Below, in pieces: positions 18,907 to 27,948 of a stretch of DNA of 64,000 nt. The position numbers and the translations under genes are program-made. Under the pieces are notes generated by a model. That model did not search any database. It had not been told where the DNA came from and saw only the letters and a list, made by a program, of their open reading frames with translations. Positions within the stretch are counted from its first letter, which is position 1. Each line of letters opens with the position of its first letter. Source of the DNA: Microbacterium sp. KUDC0406 (lineage in GTDB: Bacteria > Actinomycetota > Actinomycetes > Actinomycetales > Microbacteriaceae); contig NZ_CP091138.1 in NCBI RefSeq assembly GCF_021582875.1, positions 2,604,001 to 2,668,000 on the forward strand, written 5' to 3'.

Positions 18907-19557
18907 TCAGGCGGCGCCGCGGAGCACGGCCTCGACGGCGTAGCGCAGCTCGGCGCGCACGTCGGTGACGTCCTGCTGCTCGGCGCCGGCCAGCCGGGGG
19001 AACCGCTCGGCGACCGCCTCTCCGAGCCAGGCCGGCGGAGCCGCGCCGTTCGTGCTGCGCTCGAGGGTCGCATAGGTGCGGATGAGGCTGTCCAGCAGCA
19101 TCGCAAGGCGCAACGCGTCGACCGGCGCGTCATCCGCGATCGCGTTGAGGAGCGCGTCGATCCAGGCGTAGGCGCGTGGCTGGGTGGGCATGCCTGTCGG
19201 CTGCACCTCGGAGAGCCACGGATGCTGCGCATAACGATCCGCGAGCAGTTCGGTCCATGCGCGGCAGCGATTCTGCCATCCGTCGCCCTCGATCGCGGGC
19301 GGATCGCCGACCGCCGAGTCGACCATCAGGTCGATGAGCGTCGCCTTGGCGTCGACGTAGCGATAGAGCGCCGTGGTGGTCATGTCGAGCCGCGCGGCCA
19401 CCCGGGCGAGCGAGATGGCGTCGAGGCCGACCTCGTCGGCGAGTTCGACCGCCGCCTCGGCGACCTGTGCGAGGCTCCACCGCGCCTTGGGCCCCTTGGC
19501 CGCGGGCGGATCGATCCCCCAGAGCTGACGAAGCGCGCGATCCCCTTGACTGTGCAT
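18907..19557 (-). CDS. TetR-family transcriptional regulator
   Basis: 216 aa from the ATG at 19557 (MHSQGDRALRQLWG). The helix-turn-helix lies at about residues 28-72 (LAQVAEAAVELADEVG, ISLARVAARLDMTTTALYRY), followed by a TetR_C-like helical ligand domain. It is divergent from the SDR gene with a 66-nt gap that contains an inverted repeat, so it probably represses itself and the dehydrogenase. The ligand is unknown. Confidence 0.9.
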   Translation of the reverse strand: MHSQGDRALRQLWGIDPPAAKGPKARWSLAQVAEAAVELADEVGLDAISLARVAARLDMTTTALYRYVDAKATLIDLMVDSAVGDPPAIEGDGWQNRCRAWTELLADRYAQHPWLSEVQPTGMPTQPRAYAWIDALLNAIADDAPVDALRLAMLLDSLIRTYATLERSTNGAAPPAWLGEAVAERFPRLAGAEQQDVTDVRAELRYAVEAVLRGAA

Positions 19558-19561
19558 GACA

Positions 19562-19588
19562 TTCACTGTAACGTCCTTAATCAGTGAA
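19562..19588. promoter_or_regulatory. TetR operator candidate in the divergent TetR-SDR promoter
   Basis: TTCACTG (19562-19568) and CAGTGAA (19582-19588) form an inverted repeat; GACATTCACAGTT repeats the left part again at about 19590-19602. An inverted repeat between a TetR gene and its divergent target is the usual operator arrangement. Confidence 0.6.
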
Positions 19589-19623
19589 CGACATTCACAG
19601 TTAAAGCATCCAAGGAGCAGATC

Positions 19624-20442
19624 ATGACGAACTTCCTCATCACCGGCGCATCCTCCGGCATCGGCGCCCGGGTCGCCGCGATGCTCGCAGCGCAGGGGCA
19701 CACCGTCCTCGGCGCCGCACGCAACACAGCCGCGATCGCCGAGATCGACGGCGTCGTCCCCGTGCCGCTCGACCTCACCGACGAGGTGTCCATCACCGAC
19801 GCCGTGGCCACGGCCACCGCCGAGACCGGGCCGATCGACGTGCTGATCAACTGCGCCGGCTATGGCGAGTTCGGCAGCGTCGAGGAGACCTCGCTCTCGG
19901 ACGCCCGCGCCCAGCTCGAGGTGAACGTGGTCGGAGCGGTCGGCATGATCCAGGCCGTGCTTCCCGGTATGCGCGAGGCCGGGCGCGGCCGCATCGTCAA
20001 CGTCTCGTCGCTCGCCGGCGAGTTCGCCGCTCCCCTGGGCGGCTGGTACCACGCCTCGAAGTTCGCGCTAGAGGCGATCTCGGACTCGCTGCGCGGCGAG
20101 GTCGGCCAGTTCGGCATCGACGTGACCCTGGTGCAGCCCAGTTACGTCGCGACCGACTGGCACGACACCGCGATGGATCGCTTGGAGCGGGCATCCGGCC
20201 GCGGCCCGTACGCCGCGATGGCCGCCGCGATGCGCAAGTACTTCTCCAGCCCGGCGCTGGCGAAGCAGATGTCGAGCGTGGATGCGGTGGCCGAGCTGAT
20301 CGTGAAGGCGGCGACTGTCGCCCGCCCGAAGACGCGCTACCGGATCGGTCCTGGCGCGAACATCGCCGTCGCCCTCGCCACCGTGCTGCCCGACCGCGCC
20401 TTCGACGCCATGACCCGCAAGCAGTTCGGCTACGCCGCCTGA
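19624..20442 (+). CDS. Short-chain dehydrogenase/reductase (SDR)
   Basis: 272 aa of the classical SDR fold: NAD(P)-binding TGASSGIG at residues 7-14, INCAGYGEFG (the NAG-type strand), catalytic Ser in IVNVSSLAGEF and YHASKFALEAISDSLRGE with the Tyr-x3-Lys pair. AAGGAG lies eight bases before the ATG. It oxidises or reduces a small alcohol/ketone that cannot be named from sequence. The adjacent divergent TetR gene probably controls it. Confidence 0.92.
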   Translation: MTNFLITGASSGIGARVAAMLAAQGHTVLGAARNTAAIAEIDGVVPVPLDLTDEVSITDAVATATAETGPIDVLINCAGYGEFGSVEETSLSDARAQLEVNVVGAVGMIQAVLPGMREAGRGRIVNVSSLAGEFAAPLGGWYHASKFALEAISDSLRGEVGQFGIDVTLVQPSYVATDWHDTAMDRLERASGRGPYAAMAAAMRKYFSSPALAKQMSSVDAVAELIVKAATVARPKTRYRIGPGANIAVALATVLPDRAFDAMTRKQFGYAA

Positions 20443-20466
20443 GCGGCGCGGTATCCGGCGCCGGCG

Positions 20467-20889
20467 TCAGCGCACGACGATGCGGTAGGTCTGCGTCATC
20501 TGCCGGGCGGGGTCCTCCGGGACCTCGCCGCGGAAACGGTACTCGTAGTTCAGCGTGACCTCACCCGGGCCGACGGCCTCGTACGTGTCCGTCATCTCAT
20601 GACTGCCGCCGACGCCGTCGTGCTCGTCCCCTGAGACGGGCTCGGGCTCTTTCTGCGCGAGCACCGCCGGATCGGGCTCCTCGGTCAGCACCCATGCGTC
20701 ACCCACGCCGGAGCTCCACTCGCCGAGGTGGACGAGCACGGTGTCGCCCTTGTCCACAGTCGCGCTCGATGTCCCGGCGCCGACTGTCGCGGCCGGCTCG
20801 GGCGCCGCTGCACCCGTACAGCCCGCCAGAGCGATGGCCAGCGCCGTCAGCATCGCCGCACCGGCGCCACGCGTCCTCATCCGCATCAT
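20467..20889 (-). CDS. Small lipoprotein, possibly chagasin/I42-like protease inhibitor
   Basis: 140 aa from the ATG at 20889 with GAGGGG upstream. The signal ends in the lipobox LAGC with Cys24. The mature part, after an Ala/Pro/Thr linker, has KGDTVLVHLGEW, a Gly-rich loop (DEHDGVGGSHEMTDTYEA) and GPGEVTLNYEYRFR. The order and spacing remind me of chagasin-type (MEROPS I42) inhibitors of cysteine proteases, but the NPTTGY motif is not conserved, so this is tentative. It is divergent from the helicase gene. Confidence 0.6.
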   Translation of the reverse strand: MMRMRTRGAGAAMLTALAIALAGCTGAAAPEPAATVGAGTSSATVDKGDTVLVHLGEWSSGVGDAWVLTEEPDPAVLAQKEPEPVSGDEHDGVGGSHEMTDTYEAVGPGEVTLNYEYRFRGEVPEDPARQMTQTYRIVVR

Positions 20890-20943
20890 CGTCCCCCTCG
20901 CCGCCCACGCTACTCGAACAGGCCGGCGTGAAAGGATCGACGG

Positions 20944-23577
20944 ATGACCCTCGATCCCTCCTCCGTGCGCGGCTCCGACGCGGATGCCGTGTACACGGCC
21001 TTCGTGGAATGGGCCGAGGGCACCGGCATCAGCCTCTACCCGGCGCAGGACGAGGCGGTCATCGAGATCGTCTCGGGACAGAACCTGATCCTGTCCACGC
21101 CGACCGGCACCGGCAAGTCGCTCGTCGCCGTCGGCGCGCACTTCGCAGCCATGGCCGACGGCCGCCGCACGTACTACACGGCTCCGATCAAGGCGCTGGT
21201 CAGCGAGAAGTTCTTCGCGCTGGTCGACGTGTTCGGCGCCGAGAACGTCGGTATGGTCACCGGCGACTCGGCCGTGAACGCGGATGCCCCGATCGTGTGC
21301 TGCACGGCGGAGATCCTGGCCAACCTCGCGCTGCGCGAGGGTACGGACGCCGACGTCGGCCAGGTCGTGATGGACGAGTTCCACTTCTACGGCGACCCCG
21401 ACCGCGGCTGGGCCTGGCAGGTGCCACTGCTCACGCTGCCGCAGGCGCAGTTCGTGCTGATGTCGGCGACGCTCGGCGACGTCACCGAGCTCGCCGCCGA
21501 CCTGACCCGTCGCACCGGACGCGAGACGGCCGTCGTCACCGGCGTGGAGCGCCCCGTGCCGCTGCACTACTTCTACGAGGTCACGCCGATCCACGAGACC
21601 ATCGACGACCTGCTGCACACCGACCGTTCCCCGATCTACATCGTGCACTTCTCGCAGGCGGCGGCGATGGAGCGGGCGCAGGCGCTCGCGAGCGCGAAGG
21701 TCGCCAGCCGCGAGCAGCGCGACGAGATCGCGGCGCTGATCGGCGACTTCCGGTTCACCACGGCGTTCGGCAAGACTCTGTCGCGGCTGCTGAGGATGGG
21801 CATCGGCGTGCATCACGCCGGGATGCTGCCGAAGTACCGTCGCCTGGTCGAGCAGCTCGCCCAGCGCGGGATGCTGCGGGTCATCTGCGGCACCGACACG
21901 CTGGGCGTCGGCATCAACGTGCCGATCCGCACGGTGCTGCTCACGGCGCTGACGAAGTTCGACGGCACCCGGATGCGCCAGCTGAACGCCCGCGAGTTCC
22001 ACCAGATCGCCGGGCGCGCGGGCCGTGCCGGGTTCGACACCGCCGGCACCGTGGTCGCGCAGGCGCCCGAGCACGAGTCGGAGAACATCGCCGCCATCCG
22101 CAAGGCGGGGGACGACCCGAAGAAGAAGCGCAAGATCATCCGCAAGAAGGCGCCGGACGGCTTCGTGTCGTGGGGCGAGCCGTCCTTCAACAAGCTGATC
22201 GAGGCCGAGCCCGAGACGCTCACCTCGCACATGCAGATCACGAGCGCGATGATGCTCAACGTGATCGGCCGCGGCGGCGACGTCTTCGCCAATATGCGCG
22301 CGCTGGTATACGACAACCACGAGCCGCGCTCCCGCCAGCGGATGCTTGCCCTGCGGGCCCTCGGCATCTACCGCACGCTGCTGGAATCCGGGGTCGTGGA
22401 GCGACTACCGGTCGTTGAGCGAGCGACGAAGGTGGTCGTTGAGCGGAGCGACGAAGGAGCGCAGACGAAACGCAGAGACGAAACGCCCCAGCATCCGGGT
22501 GAAGGCGCTTCGTCTCGGCCGCAGGCGGCCTCGCTCGACGACCGGAAGTTCACGATCCGCCTCACTGTCGACCTGCAGCCGAACTTCGCGCTCAACCAGC
22601 CGCTGTCGCCGTTCGCCCTCGCGGCGTTCGAGCTGCTCGATCCCGACCCTTCGACGGGCTCGGGGACCCATACGTTCCCGCTGGACATGATCTCGATCGT
22701 CGAGTCCACCCTCGACGACCCGCGGGCGATCCTCTCCCAGCAGGAGTTCATCGCCAGGGGCGAGGCGGTCGCCGCGATGAAGGCGGACGGCATCGAGTAC
22801 GACGAGCGCATGGAGCTGCTCGAGCAGATCACGTATCCGAAGCCGCTCGATGAGCTGCTGTCGGCCGCGTTCGACACGTTCAGCGCCGCCCAGCCGTGGA
22901 TCCGCGACTTCTCGCTGCATCCGAAATCCGTCGTGCGCGACATGTACGAGCGAGCCATGTCGTTCGGGGAATACGTCGCCTTCTACAAGGTGGCCCGCTC
23001 TGAGGGCGTCGTGCTGCGGTACCTCTCCGACGCCTACCGCGCCGCCTCGCAGACCATCCCCGAGCACCTCAAGAGCGAAGAGCTGCGCGACCTGATCGAG
23101 TGGCTCGGCGAGCTGGTGCGCCAGGTCGACTCGAGCCTGCTCGACGAGTGGGAGGAGCTCGTCTCCGGGCATCCGGTCGACCACGAGGACGGCCCTGTGG
23201 TGCCTCCGGCGCCGAAGCGACTCACCACCAACGTGCGCGCGTTCCGCATCCTGGTGCGCAACGAGCTGTTCCGCCGCGTGCAGCTCGCCGCCCGCGAGGA
23301 CCTCGACGCCCTCGCCGAGCTCGACCCGTCGTTCGACGGCTGGGAGGCCGCGCTGGACGGCTACTTCGCCGAGCACGACGAGATCCTCACCGGGGCGGAT
23401 GCCCGCAACTCGGCGCTGCTGATGATCGAGGAGGGAGCGTCGTCGTGGAGCATCCGCCAGATCCTGGACGACCCGGAGGGCGACCACGACTGGGGCATCT
23501 CCGCCACCGTCGACCTGGCCGAATCGGATGAGGCCGGCCAGGCCGTGATCACGGTCACGGCGGTCGACCGGCTCTGA
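20944..23577 (+). CDS. DEAD/DEAH-box helicase with DUF3516 C-terminus
   Basis: 877 aa. Superfamily 2 motifs: STPTGTGKS (Walker A) near residue 54, APIKALVSEKF, VMDEFHF (motif II) near 144, LMSATLGD, GVHHAGMLPKYR and NAREFHQIAGRAGRAGFD. It resembles the Ski2-like actinobacterial helicases that carry DUF3516 and probably unwinds structured RNA. Residues about 488-534 (VVERATKVVVERSDEG and on) are a read-through, in-frame copy of the dispersed GGTCGTTGAGCG repeat inside an otherwise conserved protein. DPSTGSGTHTF near residue 569 is a second repeat type read in frame. It starts close after a GAAAGGATCG context. Confidence 0.92.
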   Translation: MTLDPSSVRGSDADAVYTAFVEWAEGTGISLYPAQDEAVIEIVSGQNLILSTPTGTGKSLVAVGAHFAAMADGRRTYYTAPIKALVSEKFFALVDVFGAENVGMVTGDSAVNADAPIVCCTAEILANLALREGTDADVGQVVMDEFHFYGDPDRGWAWQVPLLTLPQAQFVLMSATLGDVTELAADLTRRTGRETAVVTGVERPVPLHYFYEVTPIHETIDDLLHTDRSPIYIVHFSQAAAMERAQALASAKVASREQRDEIAALIGDFRFTTAFGKTLSRLLRMGIGVHHAGMLPKYRRLVEQLAQRGMLRVICGTDTLGVGINVPIRTVLLTALTKFDGTRMRQLNAREFHQIAGRAGRAGFDTAGTVVAQAPEHESENIAAIRKAGDDPKKKRKIIRKKAPDGFVSWGEPSFNKLIEAEPETLTSHMQITSAMMLNVIGRGGDVFANMRALVYDNHEPRSRQRMLALRALGIYRTLLESGVVERLPVVERATKVVVERSDEGAQTKRRDETPQHPGEGASSRPQAASLDDRKFTIRLTVDLQPNFALNQPLSPFALAAFELLDPDPSTGSGTHTFPLDMISIVESTLDDPRAILSQQEFIARGEAVAAMKADGIEYDERMELLEQITYPKPLDELLSAAFDTFSAAQPWIRDFSLHPKSVVRDMYERAMSFGEYVAFYKVARSEGVVLRYLSDAYRAASQTIPEHLKSEELRDLIEWLGELVRQVDSSLLDEWEELVSGHPVDHEDGPVVPPAPKRLTTNVRAFRILVRNELFRRVQLAAREDLDALAELDPSFDGWEAALDGYFAEHDEILTGADARNSALLMIEEGASSWSIRQILDDPEGDHDWGISATVDLAESDEAGQAVITVTAVDRL
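22408..22546. repeat. GTTGAGCGAGCG repeat copies inside the helicase gene
   Basis: Two direct partial copies (CGGTCGTTGAGCGAGCGACG, GGTCGTTGAGCGGAGCGACG), ACGAAACGC tails and one inverted copy ending GCTCGACGACCGG. The whole block keeps the helicase frame open. Confidence 0.8.
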
Positions 23578-23581
23578 GCCG

Positions 23582-23700
23582 GGCCGGGACACCTGCACGA
23601 CCCGGGAACATCTGCACGGTGGATTCCGTGTTCTGACCGTGCATCCGCTTCTCGGTCGTGCATCCGTGCCCGGAGACGCGTGCCGACCAGCCGGACGGGG
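23582..23700. repeat. Intergenic palindromic sequence before the M4 protease gene
   Basis: Repeated arms around GACACCTGCACGACCCGGGA, GAACATCTGCACGG, CCGTGTTCTGACCGTGCATC and GGTCGTGCATCCG give several possible hairpins. It lies between the helicase stop and the protease gene. No coding potential recognised. Confidence 0.45.
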
Positions 23701-23766
23701 CGCACACTGGAGATGGGCCGCCGCCGATGTCGGGCCCTGCGCGTATCGTCGGGGGCAACGACGAAG

Positions 23767-24861
23767 ATGATGGAAAAGACGATGAAGATGACGAAGACGT
23801 ATCAGGGCCCGATCCGCCAGGGCATCGTGCCCGCATATCTGCTGGCCCGGCTGGCGCAGTCCGAGCGGTACTCCACGGCGGCGGATGCCGCGCGGCAGAC
23901 GCTGATCGCAGGACGGCCGCCGTTCCGATCGCGACTGGAGTTCTCGATCGACGAGTCCGGTGCGCTGGTCGCCGAGGTGACCGCGGCTCCGGATCGCACG
24001 ATCTCGGATGCGAAGGGCACCGAGACCCTCCCCGGCACGGTCGTGCGCAGAGAGGATGATGCGCCCGTGGACGATGTGGCGGTGAATCAGGCGTTCGACG
24101 GGCTCGGCGCCACGTTCGACCTGCTGCTCGAGGCGTTCGAGCGCAACTCGCTTGACGGCGCCGGTGCGCCGCTGAACGCCACCGTGCACTACGGCCAGAA
24201 GTACGACAACGCGTTCTGGGACGGTGCGCGCATGGTGTTCGGCGACGGAGACGGAGAGGTGTTCCAGGGCTTCACCGGTTCGGTCTCGGTGATCGGCCAC
24301 GAGCTGGGCCACGGCGTCATCCAGTCCTCGTCGGGCCTGGAGTACCAGGGCCAGCAGGGCGTGCTGAACGAGTCGATCGCCGATGTGTTCGGTGTGCTCA
24401 CCGAGCAGCACCTGTTCGGGCAGACCGCCGACCAGGCGACCTGGCTGGTCGGCGAGGGCATTTTCACCGATGCGGTGCAGGGCCGTGCGCTGCGCGACAT
24501 GCTGAATCCGGGTACCGCGTACGACGACGACGAGCTCGGCAAAGACCCGCAGCCCGCGCATATGCGCGACTACGTCACCACCGATGAGGACAACGGCGGC
24601 GTGCACATCAACTCCGGCATCCCCAATCGCGCCTTCGCCCTCGCCGCGACCGCACTCGGCGGCAACGCCTGGGAAGAGGCCGGCACGGTCTGGTACCGCG
24701 CACTCATCGGCGGGCTGCCCACAACGGCCACGTTCGCGCAGTTCGCCGACGCGACACTGGTTGCGGCGCGCGAACTCGGCGATAACGTGGAAGAGGCGGT
24801 CCGCAACGGATGGGTCGCCGTCGGAGTGATCGAGGATGCCACGAGTCGAACCACCGGATGA
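23767..24861 (+). CDS. M4-family (protealysin-like) zinc metalloprotease
   Basis: About 364 aa from the ATG at 23767; several nearby in-frame ATGs (23770, 23782, 23788) make the exact start uncertain. There is no signal peptide. A short N-terminal propeptide with PAYLLARLA matches the protealysin-type precursor. Zinc motif HELGH near residue 178, the third ligand Glu in NESIADVFG and the catalytic His region in DNGGVHINSGIPNRAF. Protealysin-like enzymes are made inside the cell and cleave proteins at hydrophobic residues. The gene overlaps the downstream emfourin-type inhibitor gene by 26 nt, the known protease-inhibitor pairing. Confidence 0.9.
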   Translation: MMEKTMKMTKTYQGPIRQGIVPAYLLARLAQSERYSTAADAARQTLIAGRPPFRSRLEFSIDESGALVAEVTAAPDRTISDAKGTETLPGTVVRREDDAPVDDVAVNQAFDGLGATFDLLLEAFERNSLDGAGAPLNATVHYGQKYDNAFWDGARMVFGDGDGEVFQGFTGSVSVIGHELGHGVIQSSSGLEYQGQQGVLNESIADVFGVLTEQHLFGQTADQATWLVGEGIFTDAVQGRALRDMLNPGTAYDDDELGKDPQPAHMRDYVTTDEDNGGVHINSGIPNRAFALAATALGGNAWEEAGTVWYRALIGGLPTTATFAQFADATLVAARELGDNVEEAVRNGWVAVGVIEDATSRTTG

Positions 24862-25444
24862 CGCGTCTTCCGGCGTGATCGCGGTGCTCGTCATGCGCAC
24901 CGGCGGGATCGCCGGCATCCGCCGGCGCTGGCGGGTCGATCCCCGCCCCGATGAGGAGCAGCGCTGGGTCGAGCTCGTCGAGAGCTGCCCCTGGGACGAG
25001 CCCGAGCCCGAGTCCCCGCTCGGGGCGGACCGGTTCACATGGACGATCCAGGCGACCACCCAGCACGACGAACGGCGCCGCGAGCTGCCGGAGTCCGCGC
25101 TCGTCGGCGCCTGGCGCGACCTCGTCGACGCGGTGCGGGATGCGCCACGGGAAGAGCCGCCCGATGCCCGGCCCGATGCCTCGTCTGCGGGGGAGAATAG
25201 CCGCATGGGTCTTTTCCAGCAGCGCCCCGAGGAGGAGCAGAACGAGTGGGCCGGACTGCCCTCCGAGCCGCTCGACCCGCAGAGCGCCGCAGAGCAGCTC
25301 GATGTTCCGCCGACGGCATCCGATCTCTTCGGCGTCGGCGGCGGTCCTCTGTACACGTCGGTCGTGTTCCCGGTCGCCGCGCCCGCGCCGGAAGCCGTGG
25401 ATATCAGCGCGAACGGCGATGATGACGACGACGAGGACGACTAA
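24836..25444 (+). CDS. Emfourin-like M4 protease inhibitor, open into a following small protein
   Basis: The frame begins inside the protease gene. Residues about 13-105 (AVLVMRTGGIAGIRRRWRVD, QRWVELVESCPW, DRFTWTI, ELPESALVGAWRDLVDAVR) match the emfourin/protealysin-inhibitor pattern; emfourin binds and inhibits its cognate M4 protease. There is no stop before a second plausible start at 25205, so the frame continues with MGLFQQRPEEEQNEWAGLP and an acidic DDDDDEDD end, 202 aa in all. It may be one fused protein or two genes sharing a frame. The stop overlaps the convergent gene's stop by two bases. Confidence 0.75.
   Translation: MPRVEPPDDASSGVIAVLVMRTGGIAGIRRRWRVDPRPDEEQRWVELVESCPWDEPEPESPLGADRFTWTIQATTQHDERRRELPESALVGAWRDLVDAVRDAPREEPPDARPDASSAGENSRMGLFQQRPEEEQNEWAGLPSEPLDPQSAAEQLDVPPTASDLFGVGGGPLYTSVVFPVAAPAPEAVDISANGDDDDDEDD
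25205..25444 (+). CDS. Small acidic protein, internal start in the inhibitor frame (alternative gene)
   Basis: An ATG at 25205 follows GAGAATAGCCGC, a typical -10-plus-leaderless context in this DNA. It would give a 79-aa protein (MGLFQQRPEEEQNEWAGLP...DDDDDEDD). The change in composition at this point supports a separate gene that lost or never had a stop between it and the inhibitor. I do not know its function. Confidence 0.45.
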   Translation: MGLFQQRPEEEQNEWAGLPSEPLDPQSAAEQLDVPPTASDLFGVGGGPLYTSVVFPVAAPAPEAVDISANGDDDDDEDD

Positions 25445-26331
25445 CCCCGCTGCCGCCGGATGATCGCCGAGAGCGCCGCTCCGACGACGCCGATCACAGC
25501 CGCGACGACGACGGGCATCCATCCGATCGCGAGCGCGGCGGGGAACACCTGCATGCCGGCCTCGGCCATCTCTCCGAGGTCGCCGGCCAGCACCCGCGAC
25601 CCGAGTGCGTACTGGATCGCGGTGAACGCGGGCGGCACGATCCACAGCGCGCTCAGGCCGATGACCCAGACGATCAGTCGCGCCGGCGGCCAGCCGCCGC
25701 ACCAGGCGAGCGCGAGACCGACGACGAGCGCCGGCAGCCAGCGCAGCACCAGGAGAACGCCCTGCGGAATGCCCATCGGGCCCGAGAGCAGCTGCACCCA
25801 CATGCCGATCCACGCCGCGAACGGCACCGCGGCGAGCGCGATACCCAGAGCCGCCGGCCCGCTCGACGGACGCGAGATCAGCCAGTAGCCGACCTGCGCG
25901 AAGCCGACGGCGACGATCGCTCCGAACAGCAGACCGCCGAGGTACCACCACGAGCGGGTGTCGTCGAGGTTCAGTCCGCGGGCATCCGCGATGAAGCTCT
26001 GCGTGACGGCGACCGCGTGTCCGATCAGCACGCCGAGCGCGATCGGCCAGGCGGCCCAGGTTCGGGCGAGGATGTGGCGGGCAAGGCCCGCGAAGACGCC
26101 ACCCATCACGATGAGCACGAACATGCTCGTCGCGTAGTACTGGCTCACCGGCAGCAGCGAGAAGGGCATCTGGAACTTCTGCACCTCGGTGCGCCACAGG
26201 TTCTGCACCGGAAGGATGCCGCCTGCGGCGATCCATGGGGCGATACCCGCGGCGACCCCCACGACACCGAGCGCCGTGCCCGCGAGCGCATTGCTCTGCT
26301 GCGGGGCATGCGCGGGGGTGTGGACACTCAT
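25441..26331 (-). CDS. Hypothetical polytopic membrane protein
   Basis: 296 aa with about eight hydrophobic segments, e.g. ALGVVGVAAGIAPWIAAGG, MFVLIVMGGVFAGLARHIL, WPIALGVLIGHAVAVTQSF, WYLGGLLFGAIVAVGFAQVG, LIVWVIGLSALWIVPPAFTA and PVVVAAVIGVVGAALSAII. No family recognised and no catalytic motif visible. It is convergent with the inhibitor gene, the two stops overlapping. Confidence 0.7.
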   Translation of the reverse strand: MSVHTPAHAPQQSNALAGTALGVVGVAAGIAPWIAAGGILPVQNLWRTEVQKFQMPFSLLPVSQYYATSMFVLIVMGGVFAGLARHILARTWAAWPIALGVLIGHAVAVTQSFIADARGLNLDDTRSWWYLGGLLFGAIVAVGFAQVGYWLISRPSSGPAALGIALAAVPFAAWIGMWVQLLSGPMGIPQGVLLVLRWLPALVVGLALAWCGGWPPARLIVWVIGLSALWIVPPAFTAIQYALGSRVLAGDLGEMAEAGMQVFPAALAIGWMPVVVAAVIGVVGAALSAIIRRQRG

Positions 26332-26401
26332 GCCATCAACGTTGTCACGACATGCTGGGACGGGGCTGGATCGCGCCGCGACCCGAACGGATGAATCGGG
26401 G

Positions 26402-26938
26402 TCAGCGCGGTTCGCCGGGAGAGGGCCATCGCCCCGTCCGCTCCTTGAACCGGATCGCGGCGAGCACGGGCGACATGTCGTACACGGCCGGGTTCACCTG
26501 CATCCGGGTGCCGTCGGCCGCCCGCAACCGCAGGTGTGAGCGCCATCCCGCCTCCGTCACGCGGTATGCGGTGACATCGCGGTAGGCGATCGTCTTCTCG
26601 CGACCGAGGAACGTGCGGAAGCGCACCCCGTCGGCGTCCGGCTGCACGTACCTGTTGCGATGCATCAGCAGCACCAGCAGGCCGAGGATCAGCGACACGA
26701 CCGCGCCGATCCGCATCGGCATCGGATCGGTGCCCGGCCGGGCGGAGAACCCGGCGAGCGCGAGGCCCAACCCGGTGATCAGCAGCAGCCAGCCGATCAG
26801 GGGCACGAACAGCGGCATCCGCTGCTGTCGAGGGCCGGTGTTCTGCGGGGCGGTGGGCCGCCGGAACATCCGCATGACCATGCCGATCACCAGCACCGCG
26901 ACAAGCGCGATCAGCAGGAACTTGACGATGATGCCCAC
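26402..26938 (-). CDS. Membrane protein with PH-like domain
   Basis: 178 aa. Hydrophobic N-terminus (VKFLLIALVAVLVIGMVMRM), a Pro/Gln-rich cytoplasmic stretch, two further helices (FVPLIGWLLLITGLGLALAG, IGAVVSLILGLLVLLMH), then a soluble part (ADGVRFRTFLGREKTIAYRD, VTAYRVTEAGWRSHLRLR) with the bacterial PH-domain strand pattern. Role unknown. Confidence 0.7.
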   Translation of the reverse strand: MGIIVKFLLIALVAVLVIGMVMRMFRRPTAPQNTGPRQQRMPLFVPLIGWLLLITGLGLALAGFSARPGTDPMPMRIGAVVSLILGLLVLLMHRNRYVQPDADGVRFRTFLGREKTIAYRDVTAYRVTEAGWRSHLRLRAADGTRMQVNPAVYDMSPVLAAIRFKERTGRWPSPGEPR

Positions 26939-27138
26939 GAGCCGACGCTACCAGCGGATGCCTGGTCCCGATTCGCCCGGCGGGACTCGCACGCGCACTG
27001 CGGGGAGCCGCATCGCACGTGCACCCGACGCGGAGAAATGCGCCAACCTCGGACAGAACCCCGCGGTTCATCCGCAGCACGGGCACATATCCGCGCGAAG
27101 CGCCCGCAGGCGTCCCGCGCGAGCCCGCCTCGTGTGCG

Positions 27139-27939
27139 TCAGCCCCGCTCGGACGTGAGGAATTCGGTCGCCGCGTCACGGAACCCGCAGGATGCCGGGG
27201 TGTTGAAGTGATGCCGCCCGGGGACCTCGACCAGACGGCCCTCCGGGGTCACCTCGGCGAGGCGACGAGATCCCTCCAGAATCGTGTCCTCGGTGCCGGT
27301 GACGAACAGCACCGGCACCTGCGGCGCGTTCTCGGGGTGCGCGATGATCGCGTCGTTGCGCATGCCGCGGGCGAGGGCGAGCAGGGCGGGCAGGTCGTTG
27401 CCCGGCACGCGCTCGGTCAGCTCGATGTACGACGCCGTGACCGGATCGGTGATCGGCGCGCCCGCGTCGAGGTGCGCCTGCACCTCTTCCAGCACGATGC
27501 GGTCGAGAGCGGTGCCGTCCGGTACGCCGCCGAGCACGGCCCGGTCGATGCGATCCTCGAGGTCGATCATGACCTGCCATCCGACGCGTCCGCCGAGCGA
27601 GTAGCCGAGGTACGAGGCGGTGTCGACGAGATAGGTGTCGAGCACCGTCTCGACGTCGGTCGCGAGAGTGCCGAGGCTGTACGCGCTCGCCTCGTGCGGC
27701 TTCTCGCTGCGGCCGTGGCCGCGCTGGTCGATGCCGATCACGCGCAGACCGGATGCCGCCAGGCGGCGTTCCAGACCGGTGAGCACCCAGTTGTCGTGGG
27801 TGTTCGACGCGAACCCGTGCACCATGACCACGACCGGCGCGTCGAGCTCGCCCCAGGTGTACGTGGCGAGGCTCGTCCCGTCGGTCGCGTACACGCGCTG
27901 AGGGTCGGGCATCTGCAGTTCGGAGAGCGGAAGGGCCAT
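27139..27939 (-). CDS. Alpha/beta-fold hydrolase
   Basis: 266 aa. Oxyanion region VVMVHGFASNTHDNW, GIDQRGHGRSEKP, nucleophile Ser in GYSLGGRVG, acid Asp near VTGTEDTI and His in GRHHFNTPASCGF near the C-terminus: the complete Ser-Asp-His triad of alpha/beta hydrolases. Cytoplasmic, no signal. Substrate not predictable. About 200 nt without a recognisable gene separate it from the PH-domain gene. Confidence 0.88.
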   Translation of the reverse strand: MALPLSELQMPDPQRVYATDGTSLATYTWGELDAPVVVMVHGFASNTHDNWVLTGLERRLAASGLRVIGIDQRGHGRSEKPHEASAYSLGTLATDVETVLDTYLVDTASYLGYSLGGRVGWQVMIDLEDRIDRAVLGGVPDGTALDRIVLEEVQAHLDAGAPITDPVTASYIELTERVPGNDLPALLALARGMRNDAIIAHPENAPQVPVLFVTGTEDTILEGSRRLAEVTPEGRLVEVPGRHHFNTPASCGFRDAATEFLTSERG

Positions 27940-27948
27940 GACATCATT

